Positions 48,875-56,778 of a stretch of 64,000 bases of DNA are shown here, piece by piece. How positions within the stretch are numbered: the first letter of the stretch is position 1; each line of letters opens with the position of its first letter. The stretch lies in contig NZ_QKZO01000001.1 of NCBI RefSeq assembly GCF_003254295.1, positions 435,663 to 499,662 of the forward strand, in the 5' to 3' direction. Below the pieces are notes generated by a model. That model searched no databases, was not told the origin of the DNA, and saw only the letters and a program-made list of their open reading frames with translations. A program made the translations under genes and the position numbers. This DNA comes from Rhodobacter capsulatus. Lineage in GTDB: Bacteria; Pseudomonadota; Alphaproteobacteria; Rhodobacterales; Rhodobacteraceae.

Positions 48875-50569
48875 ATGACCGAAACCTGTCTTTCCCCCGC
48901 TGACGCCAAGGCCGAACTGGCCCGCCTGACCGCCCCGGTATCGAAGCAGCTGCGCTCGGCCGGGATGCTGGCCTCGCTTTCCGAAGTGCTCTGGGCGGCG
49001 CAGGCGGCGCTGGTCGCGCTGGCTTTGGGGGGGCTTGTCGCCCCGCCCGCCAGCCTGAGCGTGCCGCAGGCGGCCTTGGGCTTCGTCTTCGTGATGCTGC
49101 TGCGCGCGGGGCTTGACGCTGCGGCGCAGGCCCGCGCCAACCACGCCGCGACGACGCTGGTGGCGGCCGAACGCGCCCGGCTGCTGACCGAGGCGGCGCG
49201 GCTGGACGCCCGCGCCACCGGCCTTGCCCCGGCGCAGCTGGCCAGCCTTGCGGGCGAGAAACTGGCGCTGCTTGGCCCCTATGTCTCGCGCTTCACCCCG
49301 GCGATGACCCGCTCGCGCATCGTGCCGATCGTATTTCTGGCGCTGGTGGCGCCGCTCTCCTGGGTCGTGGCGGTGATCTTCCTGATCGCCGGGCCGCTGA
49401 TCCCGGTCTTCATGGCGCTGATCGGGATGGCGGCGCAGCAGGCGTCCGAGCGGCAGATGGCGCATCTGGGCACGCTGAACGGCACGCTGGCCGACCGCAT
49501 CGCCGCCAGCGCCGATCTGCGGCTGCTGGGCGCCGAGGCCCGGGCGGGGCGCGAATTGTCGATCGTGTTCCATATCCTGCGGGCGCGGACGATGAAGGTG
49601 CTGACGGTGGCCTTCCTGTCCTCGACCGTGCTCGAACTCTTTTCCGCGCTGGGCGTGGCGCTGGTCGCGGTTTACGTCGGCTTCAACCTGCTGGGCGAGA
49701 TCACCTGGGGCTCCTGGGGCACGCCGCTGCATCCGGCCGGGGGGATCTTCCTTTTGATGCTGGCGCCGAACATGTTTCAGCCGATGCGCGATCTGGCCGC
49801 GGCCTGGCATGACCGGGCCTCGGCCTTTGCCGTCGCGGGCGAACTCAAGGCCGCCAAGGCGATGCTGTCCGAAGAAGGCCAGATCATGGGCACGGGCGCT
49901 GCGGCCAAGGCGCTGCCGCCCGCGGTTCTGTCCTGGGCGGGGCTCGCGCTGCGGCCGGGCCCCGGGGCGGCGCCGATCGCCCTGCCCGACGGGCAGGTCG
50001 CGCCCGGTGAGGCCGTGGCGATTTCCGGCCCCTCGGGGGCGGGGAAATCGACGCTGATCGCCGCGCTCGCCGGGCTGATCCGTCCCGATGCGGGCGAAAT
50101 CCGCTGGGGCGAAACCGTGCTGGCCGAGGACAGCGCCGATGCGATCCGGGCGGGGATGGGCTGGCTGCCGCAGGCGCCGCAATTCATCGCCGCGCCGCTG
50201 TCCGAGGCGATCACGCTCGGCCGTCCGGGCGATCTTGCCGCGGCGTTGCGGGCCGCCCATGCCGAGGAAATCATCGCCGCCCTGCCCGAGGGGCTGGCAA
50301 CGCCGCTCGGCGACATCGGCGGCGGGGTTTCGGGCGGCGAGGCGCGGCGGCTGATGCTGGCGCGCGCCCATCACGCCCAGGCGCATCTGATCCTGGCCGA
50401 CGAGCCCACCGCCGATCTGGATGCCGAAACGGCGCAGGCGGTTCTGGCCGGGCTGATGGCACTGCGCGATGGCGGCGCGGCGCTCTTGATTGCCAGCCAT
50501 GACCCCGCCGTGATCGCCGCGATGGATCGCGTCATCACCCTGGGTCACGATGCGGAGGACCGGACATGA
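48875..50569 (+). CDS. cydD: Thiol reductant ABC exporter subunit CydD
   Basis: Half-transporter of the CydDC system, which exports cysteine/glutathione to the periplasm and is needed for cytochrome bd and c assembly. The 564-residue protein has an N-terminal six-helix membrane domain and a C-terminal ATPase with Walker A GPSGAGKSTL, signature VSGGEARRLMLARA and Walker B LILADEPTADLD. ATG at 48875 follows GAAGG. Its stop overlaps the cydC start (ATGA). Confidence 0.9.
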   Translation: MTETCLSPADAKAELARLTAPVSKQLRSAGMLASLSEVLWAAQAALVALALGGLVAPPASLSVPQAALGFVFVMLLRAGLDAAAQARANHAATTLVAAERARLLTEAARLDARATGLAPAQLASLAGEKLALLGPYVSRFTPAMTRSRIVPIVFLALVAPLSWVVAVIFLIAGPLIPVFMALIGMAAQQASERQMAHLGTLNGTLADRIAASADLRLLGAEARAGRELSIVFHILRARTMKVLTVAFLSSTVLELFSALGVALVAVYVGFNLLGEITWGSWGTPLHPAGGIFLLMLAPNMFQPMRDLAAAWHDRASAFAVAGELKAAKAMLSEEGQIMGTGAAAKALPPAVLSWAGLALRPGPGAAPIALPDGQVAPGEAVAISGPSGAGKSTLIAALAGLIRPDAGEIRWGETVLAEDSADAIRAGMGWLPQAPQFIAAPLSEAITLGRPGDLAAALRAAHAEEIIAALPEGLATPLGDIGGGVSGGEARRLMLARAHHAQAHLILADEPTADLDAETAQAVLAGLMALRDGGAALLIASHDPAVIAAMDRVITLGHDAEDRT

Positions 50570-52227
50570 TCGCGCTTTTCCGTCTGGCACGGCGTCTGTC
50601 AGAGGCCGAACGCACCGCCTTTCTGCGCGGCCTTGCACTGATGGTGACGGTGCTGGTGATGGGCGTCGCCCTTCTGGGCCTGTCGGGCTGGTTCGTCACC
50701 GCCGCCGCCGCCGCGGGCATCGCCGGGGTCATCGGCTTCGATTTCTTCCGCCCCTCGGCCGGGGTGCGGTTTCTGGCGCTGGGCCGGGCGATGGCGCGCT
50801 ATGGCGAGCGTCTTCTGACCCATGACGCCACTTTGCGCGCGCTGGCGGGGATGCGCAGCGCGGTCTATGCCGGGATCACCCGGCTGCCGCATGAGGTGCA
50901 ATCGCGCCTGCGCGGCGCCGAGGCGCTCAACCGCATCACCTCGGATATCGACGCGCTCGACGGGCTGATGCTGCGCCTGGTGCTGCCGCTTTCCGCCGCT
51001 GTGGCGGGGCTGGCGGCGGGCACGCTGGCGATCTGGTTTCTGGTCACGCCCGCCGCCGCGTTGGCCGTGGCGCTGATCTATGCGCTGGGCGGCACGCTGG
51101 TTCTGGTCGTGACCGCCCGCATCGCGCATCGCCCCGCCGCCGAGGCCGAGGCCGGGCTGCAGGGGCTGCGCGCCGCGGGGCTTGATCTGATGCGCAACCG
51201 CGCCGATCTGGCGGTGGCGGGGGCGCTCGACCGGCTGACCGGGGTGGCGCTGGAGGCCGTGACCGCCGAGGAAACCGCGCGCAACCGGCTCGATGACATT
51301 GAACGGCAATCCTCCTCTGCGCTGGCGCTGACGGTGGGCAGTGCCGCCGCCGCCGCGCTTTATCTGGGCGGCAGTGCCGCCGAGGCCGGGCTGATCTCTC
51401 CCGCCCGCGCCGCGATCGGGTTTTTCGTCGCGCTGGCGCTGGCCGAAAGTCTGGGCGCGCTGCGCCGGGGTCTGGCCGAATGGGGTCGGATGCAGGGCGC
51501 CGCCGAACGGGTTCTGCGCCTGACCGACACGCCGCCGCGGCCCGATCCGCAGGTGGTGCCGCTGCCCTTGCCGGAAAAACCGCTGCTGAGTGTGACCGAC
51601 CTGCGCCACCGCCGCACCGGCGCGCAGCGCGACAGTTTCGGGCCGGTCAGCTTTGAGTTGATCCGCGGCGAGACGCTGCTGATCACCGGCCCTTCAGGGG
51701 TCGGAAAATCGACGCTTCTGGCCACGCTCGCCGGGCTGACGGCGCCGGTCTCGGGGCAGATCCTGCTCTCGGGCGTGGCGCTTGCGGATTGGTCCGAGGA
51801 GCTGTTGCGCTCCTGGCTGACGCTGGTGCCGCAACGCTCGGCGCTGATGGCGGGGACCGTGGCCGAGAACCTGGCGCTGGCCCTGCCCGAGGGACAGCCG
51901 GTCGACGAGGCGCAGCTCTGGCAGGTGCTGGAGGCGGTCGATCTGGCCGGGCCGCTGCAGGCGCGCGAGGGTCTGGCGACGGCTCTCGGACCGCATGGAT
52001 CGGGGCTTTCGGGCGGTCAGGCGAAGCGGCTGGCGTTGGCGCGGGCGCTGTTGCGCCGCCCCAAGGTGCTGCTTCTGGACGAGCCGACCGAGGGGCTGGA
52101 TGCGCCGACGGCCACGGCGACGCTGCAGGGCATCCGCAAGCTCTTGCCGGAAACCGGGATCGTTTTCGTCAGCCACCGCAGCCCCGATGCCGATCTGGCC
52201 GACCGGGTGCTGCATCTGGCCGAGTGA
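50566..52227 (+). CDS. cydC: Thiol reductant ABC exporter subunit CydC
   Basis: Second half of the heterodimeric exporter, 553 residues. Membrane domain first (GLALMVTVLVMGVALLGLSG region), then the ATPase with Walker A GPSGVGKSTL, signature LSGGQAKRLALARA and Walker B VLLLDEPTEGLD. FDFFRPSAGVRFLALGRAMARYGERL (in parts) is typical CydC. No cydAB is in the window. Convergent with the first P450 gene. Confidence 0.9.
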   Translation: MIALFRLARRLSEAERTAFLRGLALMVTVLVMGVALLGLSGWFVTAAAAAGIAGVIGFDFFRPSAGVRFLALGRAMARYGERLLTHDATLRALAGMRSAVYAGITRLPHEVQSRLRGAEALNRITSDIDALDGLMLRLVLPLSAAVAGLAAGTLAIWFLVTPAAALAVALIYALGGTLVLVVTARIAHRPAAEAEAGLQGLRAAGLDLMRNRADLAVAGALDRLTGVALEAVTAEETARNRLDDIERQSSSALALTVGSAAAAALYLGGSAAEAGLISPARAAIGFFVALALAESLGALRRGLAEWGRMQGAAERVLRLTDTPPRPDPQVVPLPLPEKPLLSVTDLRHRRTGAQRDSFGPVSFELIRGETLLITGPSGVGKSTLLATLAGLTAPVSGQILLSGVALADWSEELLRSWLTLVPQRSALMAGTVAENLALALPEGQPVDEAQLWQVLEAVDLAGPLQAREGLATALGPHGSGLSGGQAKRLALARALLRRPKVLLLDEPTEGLDAPTATATLQGIRKLLPETGIVFVSHRSPDADLADRVLHLAE

Positions 52228-52238
52228 CCTGCCCCCGC

Positions 52239-53639
52239 TCAGCTGCGGGGGGTCAGTGTCAGCCTGATCCCGGCATCGGACCGCACCGTCAGATGCGCCA
52301 CCGGCATCGGCACCGCGCCCGGGACCGGATCAAACCGGAAGGCGCGCAGGAACATCGACAGCAAAAGCGGCCCTTCCGCCATGGCGAAAGCCGCGCCGGG
52401 GCAGACCCGCGGCCCCTCGGAAAACGGCACATAGGCGTCGCGCAGCCCGGCCTTGCCGTTCTCCGTCTCCCAGCGGCCGGGGTCGAAAGCGTCCGGGTTG
52501 TCCCAGATCCGTTCATGCCGGTGCAGGTGCCAGGGGGAAACGATGATCTGCGCCCCCTTTTTGACCTTCCGCCCGCGGAAGGTCATCGGGCAGGCGGCTT
52601 CGCGCACGAACATCGGCACCGGCGGGTAAAGCCGCATCGCCTCGCGGAACACCGCGCGCGAGAGTTTCAGCCGGTTGACGATGGAAAACACCGGCACGCC
52701 ATCGCCCAGAACCTCGGTCGCCTCGACGGCCAGTTTCTCCTGCCAGTCGGGATGGGTAGCGAGCAGATAAAGCGACCAGGCCAGCGCCGCGGCCGAGGTC
52801 TCGTGCCCGGCCAGGAAAAAGATCGCCACCTGATCGACCATCTCTTCGGTCTCGAAGACCCGGCCGGTTTCCGGGTCGGGCGTCGTCATGATCTTCGTCG
52901 CCAGATCGTCGGGCGCAGTGCCGTTCTCGATCTCCCCCGCCCGCATCCGCGCCAGCTGCCCGATCAGCGCCCGGATTGCCCGGGCAGTGTCGCGCGTCTG
53001 TTTCGAATGGAAACCGGGGACCCATTTCGGCAAGGGCAGGATCGCCGCCAGATTGGCCACCGGATGCGCCGCCTGATGGGCGCGGAACCCTTCAAAGGCC
53101 GCCTGCGCGATCTCATGCTCGATCGGCATCGAGAACATCGTGCGGAAGATCACATCCATCGCCACATGGCTGGTTTCCGCCTCGATCTCCAGCGGTTGCC
53201 CATCGGCTTTCGCCCGCAGCCGGTCGACCGCCGCGACGCCGCTGTCCCACATCGCGGGGAAAACCTCGCGCAATCTGCCGCCCTCGAAAGCCGGGTCGAT
53301 GATGCGGCGCTGATGTTCCCAAAGCGCGCCGTTGGTGATGAAGACAGAGTCGCGCAAAAGCGGCTTCAGGCCAAAGCGGATGCGCTCGGACTTGGGGAAC
53401 TCATGCGGCGAGCCGCGCAGGACGCGATGCACCAGCTCGGGCTCGTTGCACAGGAAGGACCGGAAGAACGGCGTCTTCATCTCGGCCATCCAGGCCCGGT
53501 AAAGATGCGCGGGCTGCGCCGAAAGGATGTCGCGCTGAAACAGCCGCAGATATTCCAGAAGCGAGACCTTGCCCGCGCGCGCCTGCGGTTTCGGCGGCAG
53601 GGTCACTGCGGGCGGCGCGGCGGCGGTTTCATCGGTCAT
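52239..53639 (-). CDS. Cytochrome P450, copy 1
   Basis: A 466-residue soluble heme-thiolate monooxygenase. The I-helix AGHET is at 277-281, ExxR at 333-336 (EAMR), and the heme loop FSEGPRVCPG at 406-415 with Cys413 as the iron ligand. The redox partner and substrate are unknown. It is closely similar along its length to the P450 at 54596-56011, so the two are paralogues. ATG at 53639 has GGAG eight bases upstream. A GTGA-N6-TCAC dyad lies about 80 bases upstream, toward the adjacent Crp/Fnr-type regulator gene. Confidence 0.93.
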   Translation of the reverse strand: MTDETAAAPPAVTLPPKPQARAGKVSLLEYLRLFQRDILSAQPAHLYRAWMAEMKTPFFRSFLCNEPELVHRVLRGSPHEFPKSERIRFGLKPLLRDSVFITNGALWEHQRRIIDPAFEGGRLREVFPAMWDSGVAAVDRLRAKADGQPLEIEAETSHVAMDVIFRTMFSMPIEHEIAQAAFEGFRAHQAAHPVANLAAILPLPKWVPGFHSKQTRDTARAIRALIGQLARMRAGEIENGTAPDDLATKIMTTPDPETGRVFETEEMVDQVAIFFLAGHETSAAALAWSLYLLATHPDWQEKLAVEATEVLGDGVPVFSIVNRLKLSRAVFREAMRLYPPVPMFVREAACPMTFRGRKVKKGAQIIVSPWHLHRHERIWDNPDAFDPGRWETENGKAGLRDAYVPFSEGPRVCPGAAFAMAEGPLLLSMFLRAFRFDPVPGAVPMPVAHLTVRSDAGIRLTLTPRS

Positions 53640-53712
53640 CGGCGCACTCCGGTTCTGCATCTGGGGGCTCGGGGCCATCGGTCGGGTATCCGGAGAGGTT
53701 TCGGGCTTGTCA

Positions 53713-53726
53713 GTGACGGCTATCAC
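53713..53726. promoter_or_regulatory. Crp/Fnr-type operator candidate between P450-1 and the regulator gene
   Basis: GTGA-CGGCTA-TCAC, a perfect dyad of the Crp/Fnr superfamily type, extended by one matching pair to AGTGA-N6-TCACA. Centre is about 80 bases before the P450-1 ATG and 114 before the regulator ATG. It matches the TTGA-N6-TCAA Fnr consensus in six of eight fixed positions and the Crp form in eight. Confidence 0.55.
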
Positions 53727-53833
53727 AGGAAATTGCCCTTGTCCGCCCCGTGATACCTTGGGTCGCACTCGCCCGCGCCGGGAAAGACGCGTAAAGTCAC
53801 GCGACCCCACTCCGCCGCAAAGGCCGTTCGTCC

Positions 53834-54589
53834 ATGCTCGACGCCCTCGACACCCCGGCGCATCCCTGCGGGAAGTGCCTCTTTTACGAAAAGAGCCTGT
53901 GGAACCCGGTGGGCCTTGGCGGCGTCTCGGTGCTGGCCTGCGGCTTTTCCCGCCGCGATGTCGCCGCGGGCGAGGTTCTGTTTGAACAGGGCAGCCGCAA
54001 CAAGGGCGTCTTTTGCATCTCGAAGGGGCTGATCGCGCTGCGCAGCCACAATCCCGACGGCTCCTCGACGCTGATGCGGCTCGCCTATCCGGGCGAGATC
54101 GTCGGCTTCCGCTCCTTCCTGAGCCATGGCGAGCACCAGACCGAGGCGCGGGCCTTGATGCCCGCGCGGGTCTGCACCGTGGCGCGGGGCAGCGCGGAAA
54201 AGCTTCTGCGCAACAGTCCCGCGATCATGGAGCGGCTGATGGTGCGGGCCGTGGCGGAAATCGACCGCAGCCATGCGCGGATCATCGCGGCGGCCACCAC
54301 CTCGAACAAGGACCGGCTGGAACAGTTGCTCGGTTGGCTGATGGCGCGGCATGGCGCCCGCATCGGCGCCGAGATGCGGATGCAGTTGCCGATGACGCGC
54401 TCTGACCTCGCCGATCTGATCGGGGTGCAGCGGGAAACCATGTCGCGGCTGATCAAGCGGCTGGAGGAAGACGGCGTGTTCCGCTTTTCCGGCCGCGAGG
54501 TCTGCATGCGGGTTCCGGGCGATCTGATGGCGCAATGCTCCGACGCCGAACGCGAAGAGGTCCGGCTGCTGGTGCAACGGCTGCGCTGA
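53834..54589 (+). CDS. Crp/Fnr family transcriptional regulator
   Basis: A 251-residue regulator with a cyclic-nucleotide-type beta-roll (AGEVLFEQGSRNKGVFCISKGLIAL), a dimerisation helix and a C-terminal helix-turn-helix TRSDLADLIGVQRETMSRLIKRL. The recognition helix ExxSR (ETMSR) is the Fnr/FixK type. Cysteines at 12, 15, 36, 61 and 114 include a CxxC pair near the N-terminus and one aligning in place with the distal Cys of Fnr. An oxygen-labile Fe-S cluster is therefore possible, though the third Cys spacing (20 residues) is unusual. It sits between the two P450 genes, both read toward or away from it on the minus strand. Confidence 0.87.
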   Translation: MLDALDTPAHPCGKCLFYEKSLWNPVGLGGVSVLACGFSRRDVAAGEVLFEQGSRNKGVFCISKGLIALRSHNPDGSSTLMRLAYPGEIVGFRSFLSHGEHQTEARALMPARVCTVARGSAEKLLRNSPAIMERLMVRAVAEIDRSHARIIAAATTSNKDRLEQLLGWLMARHGARIGAEMRMQLPMTRSDLADLIGVQRETMSRLIKRLEEDGVFRFSGREVCMRVPGDLMAQCSDAEREEVRLLVQRLR

Positions 54590-54595
54590 GATCGC

Positions 54596-56011
54596 TCAGC
54601 GCGGGCTCAGCGCCAGCCAGATCCCGTCGCGACCGCGCACGGTCAGCTGCGCCACCGGCATCGGCTCGCGCCCGGGCACCAGCGCGACGCGGAAATGCTT
54701 CAGCATCATCGCCAGAAGCAGCGGCCCCTCGGCCATGGCAAAACCCGCCCCGGGGCAGACCCGTGGCCCGGCCGAGAACGGCACATAGGCCAGACGCGAG
54801 CTTTCCCGCCCCTCGGGCGTGTCCCAGCGCGTGGGGTCGAAATCGTCCGGGTCCTTCCAGATCCGCTCGTGCCGGTGCAGGTGCCAGGGGCTGACCACGA
54901 CCAGCGCGCCTTTGGGCACCTTGCGACCACGGAAGGTCTCTTCCTGCACGGCCTCGCGCAGATACATCGGCACCGGCGGGTAAAGCCGCATCGATTCGCG
55001 AAACACCGCGCGGGCCAGTTTCAGCCGCGGCACCGAGGAGGCATAGATCTTTTCGATGTCGATCACCGCCTCGGCTTCCTCGGCCAGACGGTCCTGCCAT
55101 TCCGGGTAAAGCGCCATCAGGTACAGCGACCAGGCCAGCGCCGCCGCCCCGGTCTCGTGCCCGGCCAAAAGGAAGATGCCGACCTGATCGACCATCTCGC
55201 CCGGGCTGAAGCACTTGCCATCCTCGGGGTCGGGGGTGGTCATGATCCGCGTCGCCAGATCATCAGGCGCGGTGCCCGCGGCGATCTCGGCCGCGCGGGC
55301 CTCGACAAGACCGGAAATGAAGCCGCGGATCTGTTTCGCCGTCTTCGCCGTCGCACCAAAGCGCAGCCGCGGCAGCCAGCGCGGCAGGCTGAACAAGGTC
55401 CCCGTGTTCACCATCGGCCGCGAGGCCTGATGCGCGCGGAAAGCATCGAAAACCGCATTCGCCGTCGCGTTCTCGACCGGGATCGAAAAGAGCGTGCGGA
55501 AGATCACATCCAGCGCGATATGGCTGGCCTGGCCCTCGACATCGACGGGGCGGCCATCGGCGAGCGGTTTCAGCCGCTCGACGCCAGACAGGGCCGCATC
55601 CCACATCGCGGGCAGCACGTCCTTGGTGCGGCCGCCGTCAAAGGCCGGGTCGATGATCCGGCGTTGCCGTTCCCATTCCGGGCCGTTGGTGATGAAGATC
55701 GAATGGCCCAGAAGCGGCGTCAGCCCCTCGAAAAGGCGCAGCGATTTCGGGAAATCCTCGGGGCGGCGGGTCAGGATCAGATCGACCAGATCGGGGTCGT
55801 TGCACAGGAACGAGGTGAAGAAGGGCGAATGGAATTCGGCCATCCAGGCGCGGAACATCCGGGCGGGTTGCACGGCCAGGATGTCCTGGCGGATCAGGCG
55901 GAAGAAATCGCGCGGGCCGACGCGCTCGGGCCGGGGCGCGGGCTTGACCGGGCGGCGATGCGCAAAGGGGCATTGCGGCGCTTCGGCGGAACGGTCGGCG
56001 GCGTCTTTCAT
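54596..56011 (-). CDS. Cytochrome P450, copy 2
   Basis: A 471-residue P450 paralogous to the copy at 52239-53639. AGHET is at 283-287, ESMR follows as ExxR, and the heme loop FSAGPRVCPG ends near residue 420 with Cys419. Shared blocks such as ITNG..WE.QRRIIDPAF and APDDLAT.IMTTPDPE show a duplication. ATG at 56011 (MKDAADRSAEAPQ) is chosen; AGGTGAG lies upstream. A GTGA-N6-TCAA dyad lies about 65 bases upstream. Convergent with the regulator gene, six bases apart. Confidence 0.92.
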   Translation of the reverse strand: MKDAADRSAEAPQCPFAHRRPVKPAPRPERVGPRDFFRLIRQDILAVQPARMFRAWMAEFHSPFFTSFLCNDPDLVDLILTRRPEDFPKSLRLFEGLTPLLGHSIFITNGPEWERQRRIIDPAFDGGRTKDVLPAMWDAALSGVERLKPLADGRPVDVEGQASHIALDVIFRTLFSIPVENATANAVFDAFRAHQASRPMVNTGTLFSLPRWLPRLRFGATAKTAKQIRGFISGLVEARAAEIAAGTAPDDLATRIMTTPDPEDGKCFSPGEMVDQVGIFLLAGHETGAAALAWSLYLMALYPEWQDRLAEEAEAVIDIEKIYASSVPRLKLARAVFRESMRLYPPVPMYLREAVQEETFRGRKVPKGALVVVSPWHLHRHERIWKDPDDFDPTRWDTPEGRESSRLAYVPFSAGPRVCPGAGFAMAEGPLLLAMMLKHFRVALVPGREPMPVAQLTVRGRDGIWLALSPR

Positions 56012-56069
56012 CGGGTCTCTCACCTTGGCCTGCTTCGGCCCCTTGTGGCATGAAGCAGGCGCAGGCTTG

Positions 56070-56083
56070 GTGACCATCGTCAA
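56070..56083. promoter_or_regulatory. Crp/Fnr-type operator candidate upstream of P450-2
   Basis: Plus-strand GTGA-CCATCG-TCAA; on the minus strand this reads TTGA-N6-TCAC, seven of eight fixed bases of the Fnr consensus. Centred about 65 bases before the P450-2 ATG, in the 87-base gap before msrA. Confidence 0.55.
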
Positions 56084-56098
56084 GTCGATGCTGCGATC

Positions 56099-56767
56099 TC
56101 AGTCGGCGACAGGCAGCAGCACGGGCTCGGCCCGCCACTCGGCCGGGAAGATCCGCTCCAGCGCGGCGATTTTCGGCCTGTCCACCGTGACGATATAGGG
56201 GTGGTCGGGGTTCAGGCTCAGGAAGTTCTGATGATAGGCCTCGGCCGGGTAAAAGGCGGCGCCGGGGTCCAGCTGCGTGACGATGGCGGCCTCAAAGGCC
56301 CGGGCGCGGCCCAGCTGGTCGATATAGGCTTTCGCGATCCTTGCCTGATCCTCGGTCACGGGAAACAGCGCCGAGCGGTATTGCGGCCCGACATCGGGGC
56401 CCTGCCGATTGAGCTGCGTCGGATCATGCGCAACGGAAAAGAACACATGCAAGAGCTCGCCATAGCTGATCTGCTTCGGGTCGAAGACCACCTGCACGGC
56501 TTCCGCATGGCCGGTGTCGCCGCCCGAGACCTGATCGTAACGGGCCGTCGCCGCCGTGCCGCCCGCATAGCCCGAAGTGGCGCTGATCACGCCGTTCAGA
56601 TGCTGAAACACCCCCTGCACGCCCCAGAAACACCCGCCTGCGAAGATCGCGGTTTCCGGGCCGGTCATCGCCGCCGCATCCACGGCTGGCGGCGGGATCA
56701 CCCGGAATTCCTCGGCAAAGGCGGGGGGCGCAAGGGCAAGCGCAAGGGCAAGAACAAGGCGGCGCAT
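56099..56767 (-). CDS. msrA: Exported peptide methionine-S-sulfoxide reductase MsrA
   Basis: Repairs methionine S-sulfoxide in proteins. The 222-residue precursor has a signal peptide (LVLALALALAPPAFA) and the catalytic Cys46 in FAGGCFWGVQGVF. GYAGG, HAEAVQVVFDP and the YHQNFL segment fit the family. The signal peptide places it in the periplasm, unlike the common cytosolic form. It is third in a minus-strand operon after a DipZ-like electron carrier (12-base gap) and MsrB. Confidence 0.92.
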   Translation of the reverse strand: MRRLVLALALALAPPAFAEEFRVIPPPAVDAAAMTGPETAIFAGGCFWGVQGVFQHLNGVISATSGYAGGTAATARYDQVSGGDTGHAEAVQVVFDPKQISYGELLHVFFSVAHDPTQLNRQGPDVGPQYRSALFPVTEDQARIAKAYIDQLGRARAFEAAIVTQLDPGAAFYPAEAYHQNFLSLNPDHPYIVTVDRPKIAALERIFPAEWRAEPVLLPVAD

Positions 56768-56778
56768 GGGGCGATCCT

